A DNA stretch of 5,061 bases from Sulfurimonas sp. (GCA_024762705.1 JANTGW010000083.1:1-5061), one strand, 5' to 3'. Shown: positions 1 to 4,885, numbered from the stretch's first letter. The notes: generated by a model not told the origin, from the letters alone. Translations and numbers: made by a program.

Positions 1-298
1 AAAATCTTTTCACTTTTCTCCAGTATCCTCTGCCACCCCTGAGTGAAATGCATATTTTATCTGGAAATTTTTTTCTAAACTCAGTAAGTCGCTCTTTTGT
101 GCTTTTACCAGTATCGCAATAAAATACCAAAATTGTGTTCTTTGGGTATTTATTGATCTCATAAGGGTTATAGGTTATCGTTTCTACACCTAAAATTGGT
201 TTTAAAACTGTATCAACGAGAAGCACATCTCTGCCCTCTTTTTTATATTGCGAGCTATAACGTAAAAACTCCTCTTGAGTCCATTCATCTTTGATCAT
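1..298 (-). CDS. Rhodanese-like sulfurtransferase, partial (3' end beyond window)
   Basis: Ninety-nine codons are open from ATG at 298-296 to the window edge. The translation has a single rhodanese-like layout: a strand with LLVDT at residues 26-30, then FYCDTGKST at 59-67 with the presumed persulfide-forming Cys61 at the head of the active-site loop, and SLRGGRGYW at 85-93, the usual C-terminal motif of the domain. The gene therefore probably ends soon after the edge. The start overlaps the aldo/keto reductase stop as ATGA, and a GGAG ribosome binding site lies at 304-307, five bases upstream, so the start is well supported. Rhodaneses move sulfane sulfur. A nif-linked rhodanese (rhdN) is known in Azotobacter vinelandii, so a role in sulfur supply for nitrogenase clusters is plausible, but orthology to rhdN is not shown. 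The usual Arg after the first Asp (DxR) is absent and the central region is divergent, so the substrate is unknown. Confidence 0.8.
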   Translation of the reverse strand, partial: MIKDEWTQEEFLRYSSQYKKEGRDVLLVDTVLKPILGVETITYNPYEINKYPKNTILVFYCDTGKSTKERLTEFRKKFPDKICISLRGGRGYWRKVKRF

Positions 299-1098
299 GA
301 AAGCTCCAAAAATGAGCTTATAATATCTGTTTCATCTTTTGAAAGTTCAAAGTCATCAATATGCAAATCTTCAATCATATGTGTTTTTGATGTTGTACCA
401 TTAAGCGGTGTGATACCAATCTGTGTTAAAAATCTGTAAAATATCTGTTCATTTGTTTTAGCATATTTATGTGCAAGTTTGCCCACATGCAATGAGTTGA
501 CAATGTGAGGATTTGCTGTCAACGACCAAAAACTTTGGTACTCCATATCGTGTTGCTTACAAAATTGTCGTATCTCTTTGTCGTAATTTGTATCTGCATA
601 AAAACGATTTTGCACGATAACTGGCTTAACCTCTGCCTCATTGTACAAACGCTGTAGTAGTGCAATATCATAGCAGTTGCTAACACCGATCTTTTTCACA
701 TTTTGGTCTTTTACCAATATCTCCATAGCATGCCATATCTCAAACAGAGGCTTCAATGGCATCATGGTTGAGTGCAGCAAATAGGCATCGATATGATCAG
801 TCTGTAGATTTTTTTGTGAAACTTGAAAAGATGTTGCAACCTGCTGTGACAAAGATAGTGATGGGTCATAAGGTATATTGTTGGGGTCCTGCCCCTCTAC
901 AGGGGTAAATTTGGTTTGAATCGTAAGCTCAGAGCGTTCAATTCCCAATGTAACAATACCCTCACCCACGCCGACTTCGTTGTAGTGTTTTGGCTGACAT
1001 GCTGTGTCAACCCTTCTAAAACCACATTGCAGTGCAGCTTTAACTAACTCAGCTGATTTTTCTTTTTTCCATGCAGTACCGTATATCATATTTCGCAT
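295..1098 (-). CDS. Aldo/keto reductase family protein
   Basis: This 267-residue protein is a near-complete aldo/keto reductase barrel, slightly short for the family (usually 270-330). The catalytic tetrad is visible: Asp31 (RRVDTACQ), Tyr39 (KHYNEVGVGEG), Lys63 (IQTKF) and His109 (DAYLLHS). Also present are KKIGVSN at 134-140, VQNRFY at 161-166, and ITPLNGTTSKTHMIEDL at 228-244, which matches the nicotinamide-cofactor phosphate-binding region. It should be a cytoplasmic NAD(P)H-dependent carbonyl reductase of unknown substrate. It follows a small gene with a 13-base overlap if the first ATG (1098) is used. The ATG at 1089, three codons in, would give an exact ATGA overlap like its neighbours, so the start is uncertain. 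The first ATG has a weak AGGG about eleven bases upstream. The rhodanese start overlaps its stop. Nothing in the sequence shows why such a reductase sits in a nif operon. Confidence 0.9.
   Translation of the reverse strand: MRNMIYGTAWKKEKSAELVKAALQCGFRRVDTACQPKHYNEVGVGEGIVTLGIERSELTIQTKFTPVEGQDPNNIPYDPSLSLSQQVATSFQVSQKNLQTDHIDAYLLHSTMMPLKPLFEIWHAMEILVKDQNVKKIGVSNCYDIALLQRLYNEAEVKPVIVQNRFYADTNYDKEIRQFCKQHDMEYQSFWSLTANPHIVNSLHVGKLAHKYAKTNEQIFYRFLTQIGITPLNGTTSKTHMIEDLHIDDFELSKDETDIISSFLELS
304..307 (-). promoter_or_regulatory. Ribosome binding site (GGAG) for the rhodanese
   Basis: GGAG lies inside the last codons of the aldo/keto reductase, five bases before the ATG at 298. It fixes the rhodanese start and shows that the two genes are translationally coupled. 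Confidence 0.6.
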
Positions 1099-1319
1099 GA
1101 CTCTATAAACCCTGCATCTTCTACAGAGATCACAAAATCATCCCCCACAACTTCTACATCAAAGCCATGCTTCCCGCAAAAAAGCTCATTACACTTTTGC
1201 GCTATCTCTTCAGCTTCTTCTTCCGCTGCAAAAATATCGTTACATGTAACAATACGCTCAAGTTCATATTTCTTTGCACAGCTGCATACTTTTTCGAGAA
1301 CTATACGATGCTCTTTCAT
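1086..1319 (-). CDS. Small Cys-containing acidic protein, unknown function
   Basis: I do not recognise this 77-residue protein. It contains six cysteines at 12, 14, 26, 43, 48 and 75, including a CSC pair near the N-terminus and FCGKHG at 47-52. The middle is a glutamate-rich helix-like stretch (AAEEEAEEIAQ, 31-41), and the C-terminal third looks like beta strands (FDVEVVGDDFVISVED). There is no signal peptide or membrane segment, so it should be cytoplasmic. The start ATG at 1319-1317 overlaps the previous stop as ATGA. No Shine-Dalgarno sequence is visible, so translation probably depends on coupling. The cysteine number and nif-operon setting would allow metal or cluster binding, but the spacing fits no named motif I know. 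The gene is real on grounds of operon position, coupling and sensible composition. Confidence 0.72.
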   Translation of the reverse strand: MKEHRIVLEKVCSCAKKYELERIVTCNDIFAAEEEAEEIAQKCNELFCGKHGFDVEVVGDDFVISVEDAGFIESCEI

Positions 1320-1501
1320 GAGAGAGGACTTTGCTCACTTATGATGTATAGCTGATCTTTTAATTTATTGAACTGTTTGATTATCAGTGTTTCGTGCTCA
1401 TTGCTTAACACATAGTGCTGTTCCATAAAATCATACAATTTATCAACCTCTGTATATATCTCTTTGAGAAGGTTCTCTTTTATCTGTTCTTGGATACTCA
1501 T
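1316..1501 (-). CDS. Small helical protein, unknown function
   Basis: This is a 61-residue, highly charged and almost certainly all-helical protein (MSIQEQIKENLLKEIYTEVD, then LIIKQFNKLKDQLYIISEQ). It has no cysteine, signal peptide or membrane segment. I chose ATG at 1501 because it makes an ATGA overlap with the preceding stop and has AAAGAG at 1507-1512 five bases upstream. A GTG two codons earlier (1507) is possible but less likely. Its next neighbour also starts in an ATGA overlap with its stop. Size and helical character recall the small Rop-like proteins found near nifX in other diazotrophs (PF05082). The expected conserved motif of that family (around LHDLAE) is not present, so I do not assign it. 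It may act as a small helical adaptor, but that is only a guess. Confidence 0.68.
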   Translation of the reverse strand: MSIQEQIKENLLKEIYTEVDKLYDFMEQHYVLSNEHETLIIKQFNKLKDQLYIISEQSPLS

Positions 1502-1842
1502 GCGCACTCTTTGAGCAGTTGCATCCTGACACTTGCTTTAAAAGCCTTCATATGTTTTCGAGTAACATGTTTCATTCCTACTTCTCTGAGAGGTTTAATG
1601 ATATTGAAAATCTCAACACTGGGTTTTTTTCTTGCTTCTTCAATAATGCCAAAAACATCACTTCCAAAAAAATCACTTTTGGATTTGGAAAGTGCATCAT
1701 AAAGCCTCATAAATATAGCTCTTTCATACCTATCCATTTTACATGTATCATCAACAATTTTCAGTGCCAAAGTTATCAAGCACTCTTTGTAAAGTTCATC
1801 CAAAGAGATGGCGATGTTGTTCATTTGATTAAAATCATACAT
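1498..1842 (-). CDS. Conserved-looking nif-operon protein, unknown function
   Basis: I do not recognise this 114-residue protein. It appears largely helical and basic toward the C-terminus (MKHVTRKHMKAFKASVRMQL, 89-108), with three cysteines at 21, 34 and 113 that form no obvious cluster motif. It lacks the cysteine motif of NifQ and does not resemble NifW, NifZ or NifT. No signal peptide or transmembrane segment is seen. The start ATG at 1842 lies five bases after the ferredoxin B stop, with only a weak AAGAG close to it. ATG at residue 7 is a possible alternative start. It shares an ATGA overlap with the 61-residue gene downstream, so it belongs to the same operon. A role around ferredoxin or nitrogenase is implied by position only. 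Confidence 0.75.
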   Translation of the reverse strand: MYDFNQMNNIAISLDELYKECLITLALKIVDDTCKMDRYERAIFMRLYDALSKSKSDFFGSDVFGIIEEARKKPSVEIFNIIKPLREVGMKHVTRKHMKAFKASVRMQLLKECA

Positions 1843-1847
1843 GACTC

Positions 1848-2243
1848 TTACCCTACTTCTATATCTTCAGGCTCAACTTGGACTTTCTCTCCTACTCCAC
1901 GTTGTGTTAACGAAATATCTTCTTTGTATTTCTTTTCTCTGAGTGAAGGAGTTTTGAGTTTTCCACTTTTTGTTGAAGTGATCTTATAGATCTCTTCATT
2001 TAAAAAGTGTTCTTCAAACTCTTTTGTATATGGCATATCCCATGTAATACATCCTATACTTGGGCATATTGCAGCACATTGCGGATCATCATATACACCG
2101 ACACATTCTATACACTTCTCTGGTTGAACATAGTACCGTCCTAAACCAAATGGATTTTCTGAATCATCTACTATTGCATCTACCGGACATTGTTGTAAGC
2201 ATGCATCACATGTTATACACGTTTCATCTATAATTACTGCCAT
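1848..2243 (-). CDS. 2[4Fe-4S] ferredoxin, Allochromatium (Alvin) type, nif-associated
   Basis: This 131-residue ferredoxin (B) should carry two [4Fe-4S] clusters and transfer low-potential electrons in the cytoplasm. The first cluster motif is C9-x2-C12-x2-C15-x3-C19-P. The second is C44-x2-C47-x8-C56-x3-C60-P, where the eight-residue loop is the hallmark of the Alvin-type ferredoxins often found in nif clusters. A ninth cysteine, Cys65, follows in GCITWDMPYT. After about residue 75 comes a charged C-terminal tail of roughly 55 residues, longer than in classical members and different in sequence from that of the other ferredoxin here. The start is supported by AAGGA at 2251-2255, seven bases upstream. 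It lies 34 bases after the relic of another ferredoxin. Likely partners are nitrogenase reductase or cofactor-assembly enzymes such as NifB (inference). A symbol such as fdxN or fdxB cannot be chosen from sequence alone. Confidence 0.93.
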   Translation of the reverse strand: MAVIIDETCITCDACLQQCPVDAIVDDSENPFGLGRYYVQPEKCIECVGVYDDPQCAAICPSIGCITWDMPYTKEFEEHFLNEEIYKITSTKSGKLKTPSLREKKYKEDISLTQRGVGEKVQVEPEDIEVG

Positions 2244-2250
2244 TGTTTCA

Positions 2251-2255
2251 TCCTT
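2251..2255 (-). promoter_or_regulatory. Ribosome binding site (AAGGA) of ferredoxin B
   Basis: AAGGA sits seven bases before ATG 2243. It supports independent translation initiation of ferredoxin B after the pseudogene. Confidence 0.6.
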
Positions 2256-2265
2256 TTTATTTATG

Positions 2266-2277
2266 GGTTATATAACC
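2266..2277. repeat. Perfect 12-base palindrome GGTTATATAACC
   Basis: The palindrome lies directly after the stop codon of the broken ferredoxin (2278-2280) and 22 bases before the start of ferredoxin B. It could be a protein binding site. It would make a poor terminator, since no T-run follows on the minus strand and there is no room for a loop. It may simply be chance in AT-rich DNA. Confidence 0.4.
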
Positions 2278-2501
2278 TTAATGTTGTCCTACACTTACGT
2301 GGAATTCTCTATCTTTTTGTGAGATGTTCTCTCGAAAAAGTCTTGAAGCCACAAGCGGGGACATCAAATCTTTTTTCTTGTGAACACGAATCACATAATC
2401 ATCACTCTGTATAAAGTGATCATTATAGGTTTCGGTATAGGGATAATATCAAACTATACAATTCTCAGCTGGGCGATATCTACACATTTTGGTACAGCCA
2501 T
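2278..2501 (-). pseudogene. Degenerate third nif-type ferredoxin (5' deletion, frameshift, stop)
   Basis: This stretch between NifX and ferredoxin B carries the second half of an Alvin-type ferredoxin. From ATG 2501-2499, which overlaps the nifX stop as TAATG, the frame reads MAVPKCVDI. MAV is the start of both intact ferredoxins, and PKCVDI corresponds to PRCVEA (residues 56-61) of ferredoxin A. About 52 codons holding the first cluster and Cys46/Cys49 are therefore missing. One base is lost around 2474-2475. Restoring a T gives CVDICPAENCIV, matching CVEACPTEGCIV. As it stands, the frame ends at TAG 2456-2454. In the shifted frame, the conserved Trp codon region has become TGA (2451-2449). 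Then PYTETYNDHFIQSDDYVI and RVHKKKDLMSP run to a TAA at 2280-2278; IRVHKKK is identical in ferredoxin A. It cannot bind two clusters. The neighbouring intact copies probably make it dispensable. Confidence 0.85.
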
Positions 2502-2878
2502 TATGCTTCCTTTTGTTTGGACTTATGTAAAATTCGCATCAGCCAAAGCGGCGGATTAGTGTTAAGCATCTCCTGAAGTTCACCAAGTGCCTTTTCAATT
2601 GGCTCACCCTCTTGAACACGGGCAGGATGAATTCCGCTTGCCTGTACCATCTTCGATGCTGTAGGCCCTATCTGTGTACAGTACATAATATCTGCTTCAC
2701 GGATAGTTCCTATTTTATAATTTAGCTTCGCTTTTTCCTCTTCAGGTTCCTCTGAAGAATCTATCACTGTCACAAATTCAAAACTATTTTCATCAACCTT
2801 ATAAAGATGAAAACTTTTCGACCATCCAAAGTGCTGATCTACCTTTTCGCCATTAGATGAAGCAAAAGCTATATACAT
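2501..2878 (-). CDS. nifX: Nitrogenase FeMo-cofactor carrier protein NifX
   Basis: This 125-residue protein of the NifX/NifB-C-terminal (dinitrogenase iron-molybdenum cofactor binding) family has the usual length for a stand-alone NifX. Visible motifs are IAFASSNGEKVDQHFGW at residues 3-19 with the conserved His16 in HFG, DIMYCTQIGPTA in the middle, SGIHPARVQEGEPIEKALGE, and the NifX-typical C-terminal NPPLWLMRIL (108-117), close to the family's NPPPWL. Known NifX binds NifB-co and the VK-cluster and helps pass FeMo-co precursors to NifEN. The start at 2878 has AAGGA at 2885-2889, overlapping the ferredoxin A stop, with nine bases between the genes. Its stop overlaps the ATG of the ferredoxin pseudogene. 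Placement between ferredoxins is consistent with FeMo-co assembly. NafY or a NifB-like domain is less likely given the short length and this C-terminus. Confidence 0.9.
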   Translation of the reverse strand: MYIAFASSNGEKVDQHFGWSKSFHLYKVDENSFEFVTVIDSSEEPEEEKAKLNYKIGTIREADIMYCTQIGPTASKMVQASGIHPARVQEGEPIEKALGELQEMLNTNPPLWLMRILHKSKQKEA

Positions 2879-2884
2879 ACTCTA

Positions 2885-2889
2885 TCCTT
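2885..2889 (-). promoter_or_regulatory. Ribosome binding site (AAGGA) of nifX
   Basis: AAGGA overlaps the TAA of ferredoxin A, six bases before ATG 2878. It indicates that the two genes share one messenger. Confidence 0.6.
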
Positions 2890-3274
2890 ACAGTATTGCA
2901 CTCTCATGTGCAATTCTAAGATCCATTCCAACTTCTTCCAAGAATGGTTGTGCTTTAACAGATGGCAACATCATTCCTTTTTTCTTATGAACACGAATTT
3001 TGTAAGTACCCTCATCGTTACCTGCTACATAATACTCTTCATTCTCAACTGTGTAAGGCATATCCCAAACGATACAACCCTCAGTAGGACAAGCCTCTAC
3101 ACATCTTGGTGCATCTGCATGGCCTACACACTCAACACAAGTCTCAGGTTTTACATAAAAACGTTCACCTTCATGTGGATTTCTTTCATTTTCATCTTCT
3201 AAGATTGCAGCGACAGGACATTCACTAGCACAATCCCCACAATTTATACAAGTATCTGTAATCATTACAGCCAT
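2888..3274 (-). CDS. 2[4Fe-4S] ferredoxin, Allochromatium (Alvin) type, nif-associated
   Basis: Ferredoxin A is 128 residues long. Its N-terminus (MAVMITDTCINCGDC) is very close to that of the Allochromatium vinosum ferredoxin as I recall it. Cluster motifs are C9-x2-C12-x2-C15-x3-C19-P and C46-x2-C49-x8-C58-x3-C62-P, with an extra Cys67 in GCIVWDMPYT. A tail of about 55 residues follows, containing YKIRVHKKK and ending in AHESAIL. The start at 3274 is chosen because AAGGAG at 3281-3286 is six bases upstream and the family begins here. An in-frame ATG at 3346 would add 24 residues unlike any ferredoxin and overlap the upstream gene. It is about half identical to ferredoxin B over the cluster domain, so the two are diverged paralogues and not recent copies. 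Likely role: electron donor to nitrogenase or to radical-SAM/cofactor assembly (inference). Confidence 0.93.
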   Translation of the reverse strand: MAVMITDTCINCGDCASECPVAAILEDENERNPHEGERFYVKPETCVECVGHADAPRCVEACPTEGCIVWDMPYTVENEEYYVAGNDEGTYKIRVHKKKGMMLPSVKAQPFLEEVGMDLRIAHESAIL

Positions 3275-3280
3275 ATTATT

Positions 3281-3286
3281 CTCCTT
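3281..3286 (-). promoter_or_regulatory. Ribosome binding site (AAGGAG) that fixes the ferredoxin A start
   Basis: AAGGAG is six bases before ATG 3274 and decides against the upstream in-frame ATG at 3346. Confidence 0.7.
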
Positions 3287-3326
3287 CTTTTTAACTTTAC
3301 AATCAAATGCATATTTTGTTCTTGTC

Positions 3327-4049
3327 CTACATAAGATAAAGAACAATGTTCTTATCGATTAACGTTTCAAAATGATCTAAAAGCATATCTGCCGTTGAAG
3401 TGGAACCCAAATGACATCCTGAGCATGCACCGAGATAATGCAACCAAACCTGTGGTGTATCGCCTGGAATGTAGTTGACAAGTTCTATTCCACCATTATC
3501 AAACTCCAAGGTAGGTTTTATCTTTTCAGTAATCATTTTCTCAATTAAAACTTTTTGCTGCTCAGGATTTAATACTCGAAATGTTTTATTCGGAACCTCT
3601 GCAAGCTTTTTATTACTCACAAATGTAATAATCTCCTGTGCTTGTGCATTATCATTATGTGCAGCAGCTATAAGATACTGCATAGCCTCTGTTATACTCC
3701 CATTTTGACGCATCATCATACCCGCTTTTAATTGCGAATGTACATCACCGAGATTCGCTGCCTTTTTGTAAAATTCCAACGATTTTACGAGATCTTGTTG
3801 GATATGAGTACCTTTTTCATAAAAGTTTGCCAAAATAGCGCATGATTGCATATCATCTTCATCTGCAAGCTTTTGAAGCTTTTGTATCGCTTTTGCAGAG
3901 TTTTGTTCACAACCCAGTCCTTTGAGATCCATTATCGCTGCGTTAAAATAAGATTTAGAATTTGATTCACAGTCTTTTAAAAACAGTTCATAAGCCTCTT
4001 TATAGTGCTTTGTTTCATATGCTTTAATTGCTTCATCAAAAAGTTCCAT
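3327..4049 (-). CDS. Sel1-repeat protein with C-terminal NifU-like Fe-S scaffold domain
   Basis: This 240-residue protein has two parts. Residues about 1-145 are helical Sel1/TPR-like repeats, with three fairly clear units near 33-65, 67-102 (ILANFYEKG, then LEFYKKAANLGD) and 103-134 (AMQYLIAAAHND). Residues about 165-240 resemble the NifU C-terminal domain: IKPTLEFDNGGIELVNYI, then VWLHYLGACSGC with the cluster-binding pair Cys209-x2-Cys212, then STADMLLDHF. In the family, two such pairs from a homodimer hold a [4Fe-4S] cluster for delivery to targets. The repeats suggest a docking surface for a partner. ATG 4049 is preferred because AAGGA at 4055-4059 is five bases upstream. An in-frame ATG at 4085 would add twelve lysine-rich residues without a ribosome binding site. 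It is the first gene of the minus-strand unit. It lacks the NifU N-terminal IscU-like and [2Fe-2S] domains, so it is not full NifU. Confidence 0.85.
   Translation of the reverse strand: MELFDEAIKAYETKHYKEAYELFLKDCESNSKSYFNAAIMDLKGLGCEQNSAKAIQKLQKLADEDDMQSCAILANFYEKGTHIQQDLVKSLEFYKKAANLGDVHSQLKAGMMMRQNGSITEAMQYLIAAAHNDNAQAQEIITFVSNKKLAEVPNKTFRVLNPEQQKVLIEKMITEKIKPTLEFDNGGIELVNYIPGDTPQVWLHYLGACSGCHLGSTSTADMLLDHFETLIDKNIVLYLM
3335..3356 (-). repeat. Inverted repeat/hairpin at the end of the Sel1/NifU gene
   Basis: AAGAACA and TGTTCTT are perfect 7-base arms around one base (3339-3353). The pairing extends to GATAA/TTATC with one bulged A. It overlaps the last codons of the Sel1/NifU gene and lies about 60 bases before ferredoxin A. 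No T-run follows, so it is not a classical terminator. It might limit read-through or protect an mRNA 3' end, or it may be coincidence. Confidence 0.35.
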
Positions 4050-4137
4050 AAGTTTCCTTTCTTTATGTTTTATAAACATATGCATAAAATATTCGAGAAC
4101 AAAAAATGCAAGTTATTTTTACAATAAGGAGACGCAG
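4050..4137. promoter_or_regulatory. Divergent promoter region between the two operons
   Basis: These 88 very AT-rich bases separate the start of the minus-strand nif unit from the plus-strand pair, so promoters for both directions should be here or overlapping. I can see TATAAA-like and TAAAAT-like stretches on both strands but cannot name a convincing -10/-35 pair. I also find no sigma-54 site (GG-N10-GC) despite the nif context. AAGGAG at 4126-4131 serves the plus-strand gene and AAGGA at 4055-4059 serves the minus-strand gene. Confidence 0.5.
4064..4080. repeat. Perfect 17-base inverted repeat TATGTTT-TAT-AAACATA
   Basis: Two perfect 7-base arms flank a 3-base centre in the divergent intergenic region, close to the ribosome binding site of the Sel1/NifU gene. 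The geometry suits a dimeric regulator, but AT-rich sequence makes chance palindromes common. No regulator gene is visible in the window. Confidence 0.4.
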
Positions 4138-4383
4138 ATGAAAGAAGTAATTACACCGGAAATGAGTCAAATTAAAATGATGATTTCCCAAACATATGTT
4201 AAACGTGAAAATCTGAAATTGCAGATGCAGGAGTGGTATGAACGTTTCCCAAATCAACATTTTTCCATGATAAAAGATCTTCTCTTACTAGATGCTACAC
4301 TTAGTGAACTCGATACCCATTATAAAGAGCTATGGGATTACAACAATAGACAAAGGTTTGTAAATGAATATAGAAGTGCTTGA
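4138..4383 (+). CDS. Small helical protein, unknown function
   Basis: I do not recognise this 81-residue protein. It is predicted by eye to be all helical and charged (SQIKMMISQTYVKRENLKLQ, then MIKDLLLLDATLSELDTHYK). It has no cysteine, no signal peptide and no membrane segment. The start is firm: AAGGAG at 4126-4131 lies six bases before ATG 4138. The 3' end overlaps the next gene by 20 bases in a different frame, so the two are almost certainly co-expressed and perhaps form a complex. It is divergent from the nif unit, from which a link to nitrogen fixation can be suspected but not shown. Confidence 0.78.
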   Translation: MKEVITPEMSQIKMMISQTYVKRENLKLQMQEWYERFPNQHFSMIKDLLLLDATLSELDTHYKELWDYNNRQRFVNEYRSA

Positions 4384-4885
4384 AGAAAAGATTTTAAAAA
4401 AAGCAAGGGATGCATTTGAGACTGCCTGCACACTTAGAGACAATCAACGTTTAGAAGTCTATATAGATAATATGGATGTGAAAATCTCTGATACCTTAGA
4501 AGAGAATGAAGAGATTCTTTATAATGATGCTAAAAAGTTGTGTTATCAAGTATATGGACATAACTACCTCGAAGATGAAATAGTCTCATGGATCGATTAT
4601 GCCAGAGTAATTCCACAACCAACAGATGAAATGCCACTTAGGGAGCCTACAGATATAGAAAAATCTATTAGAGAACTTGCAAATGAACTGGCAATGAAAA
4701 AAAGTATTCCCAAAGATGAAGTAAGCTCTTATGAAATATTTGCTAATATGCCTGTCGATTTACTAGGATCGATAGAACAACAGATTATCGAATATTGGTG
4801 GAATACAAAAGATGCACAAAACGGCAAAGAACTTGCACTTGAACAGATACAGCAAGCATTCCACTCAATGTTTAGTCACCTTTAA
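4364..4885 (+). CDS. Acidic helical protein, unknown function
   Basis: I do not recognise this 173-residue protein. It is acidic and mostly helical, with two cysteines (22 and 60) in no metal-binding pattern. The central part (YGHNYLEDEIVSWIDYARVI) and the C-terminal part (SIEQQIIEYWWNTKDAQNG) hold several aromatic residues that look like a folded core. There is no signal peptide or membrane segment. The start ATG 4364 lies inside the last codons of the 81-residue gene, with AAAGG at 4352-4356 seven bases upstream, giving a 20-base overlap and likely translational coupling. The long open frame with sensible composition makes it a real gene. No further plus-strand gene follows within the window, and no clear terminator hairpin is seen after the TAA. 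Confidence 0.82.
   Translation: MNIEVLEEKILKKARDAFETACTLRDNQRLEVYIDNMDVKISDTLEENEEILYNDAKKLCYQVYGHNYLEDEIVSWIDYARVIPQPTDEMPLREPTDIEKSIRELANELAMKKSIPKDEVSSYEIFANMPVDLLGSIEQQIIEYWWNTKDAQNGKELALEQIQQAFHSMFSHL

Noticed and set aside
1316..1501. Assignment as the nif-linked Rop-like small protein (PF05082)
   Set aside because: Length and helicity fit, but the conserved motif I expect for the family is not present.
1498..1842. Assignment as NifQ, NifW, NifZ or NifT
   Set aside because: No NifQ cysteine motif is present and I see no recognisable similarity to the others. Context alone is not enough for a name.
1519..1989. A 156-residue open frame on the plus strand
   Set aside because: It is antisense to the 114-residue gene and to ferredoxin B, whose cysteine motifs are unambiguous. 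Its own composition (rich in Phe, Ser, Ile) is that of an antisense shadow, and no ribosome binding site is seen.
2278..2501. Programmed frameshifting producing a functional ferredoxin
   Set aside because: There is no slippery heptamer, the first cluster motif is missing altogether, and a further TGA interrupts the shifted frame.
3275..3346. A 24-residue N-terminal extension of ferredoxin A from ATG 3346
   Set aside because: It overlaps the Sel1/NifU gene, has no ribosome binding site and is unlike the family. AAGGAG before ATG 3274 fits perfectly.
4050..4085. A start of the Sel1/NifU gene at ATG 4085
   Set aside because: The extra twelve residues include the AAGGA ribosome binding site of the ATG at 4049 and the inverted repeat, and no site precedes 4085.
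4050..4137. Sigma-54 (NifA-type) promoter
   Set aside because: A TTGCA word exists on the minus strand, but no GG element lies at the required distance upstream (GTAAAA stands where TGGCAC is expected).
4063..4260. A minus-strand frame of 65 residues upstream of the Sel1/NifU gene
   Set aside because: It is antisense to the well-started 81-residue gene and has a low-complexity composition.
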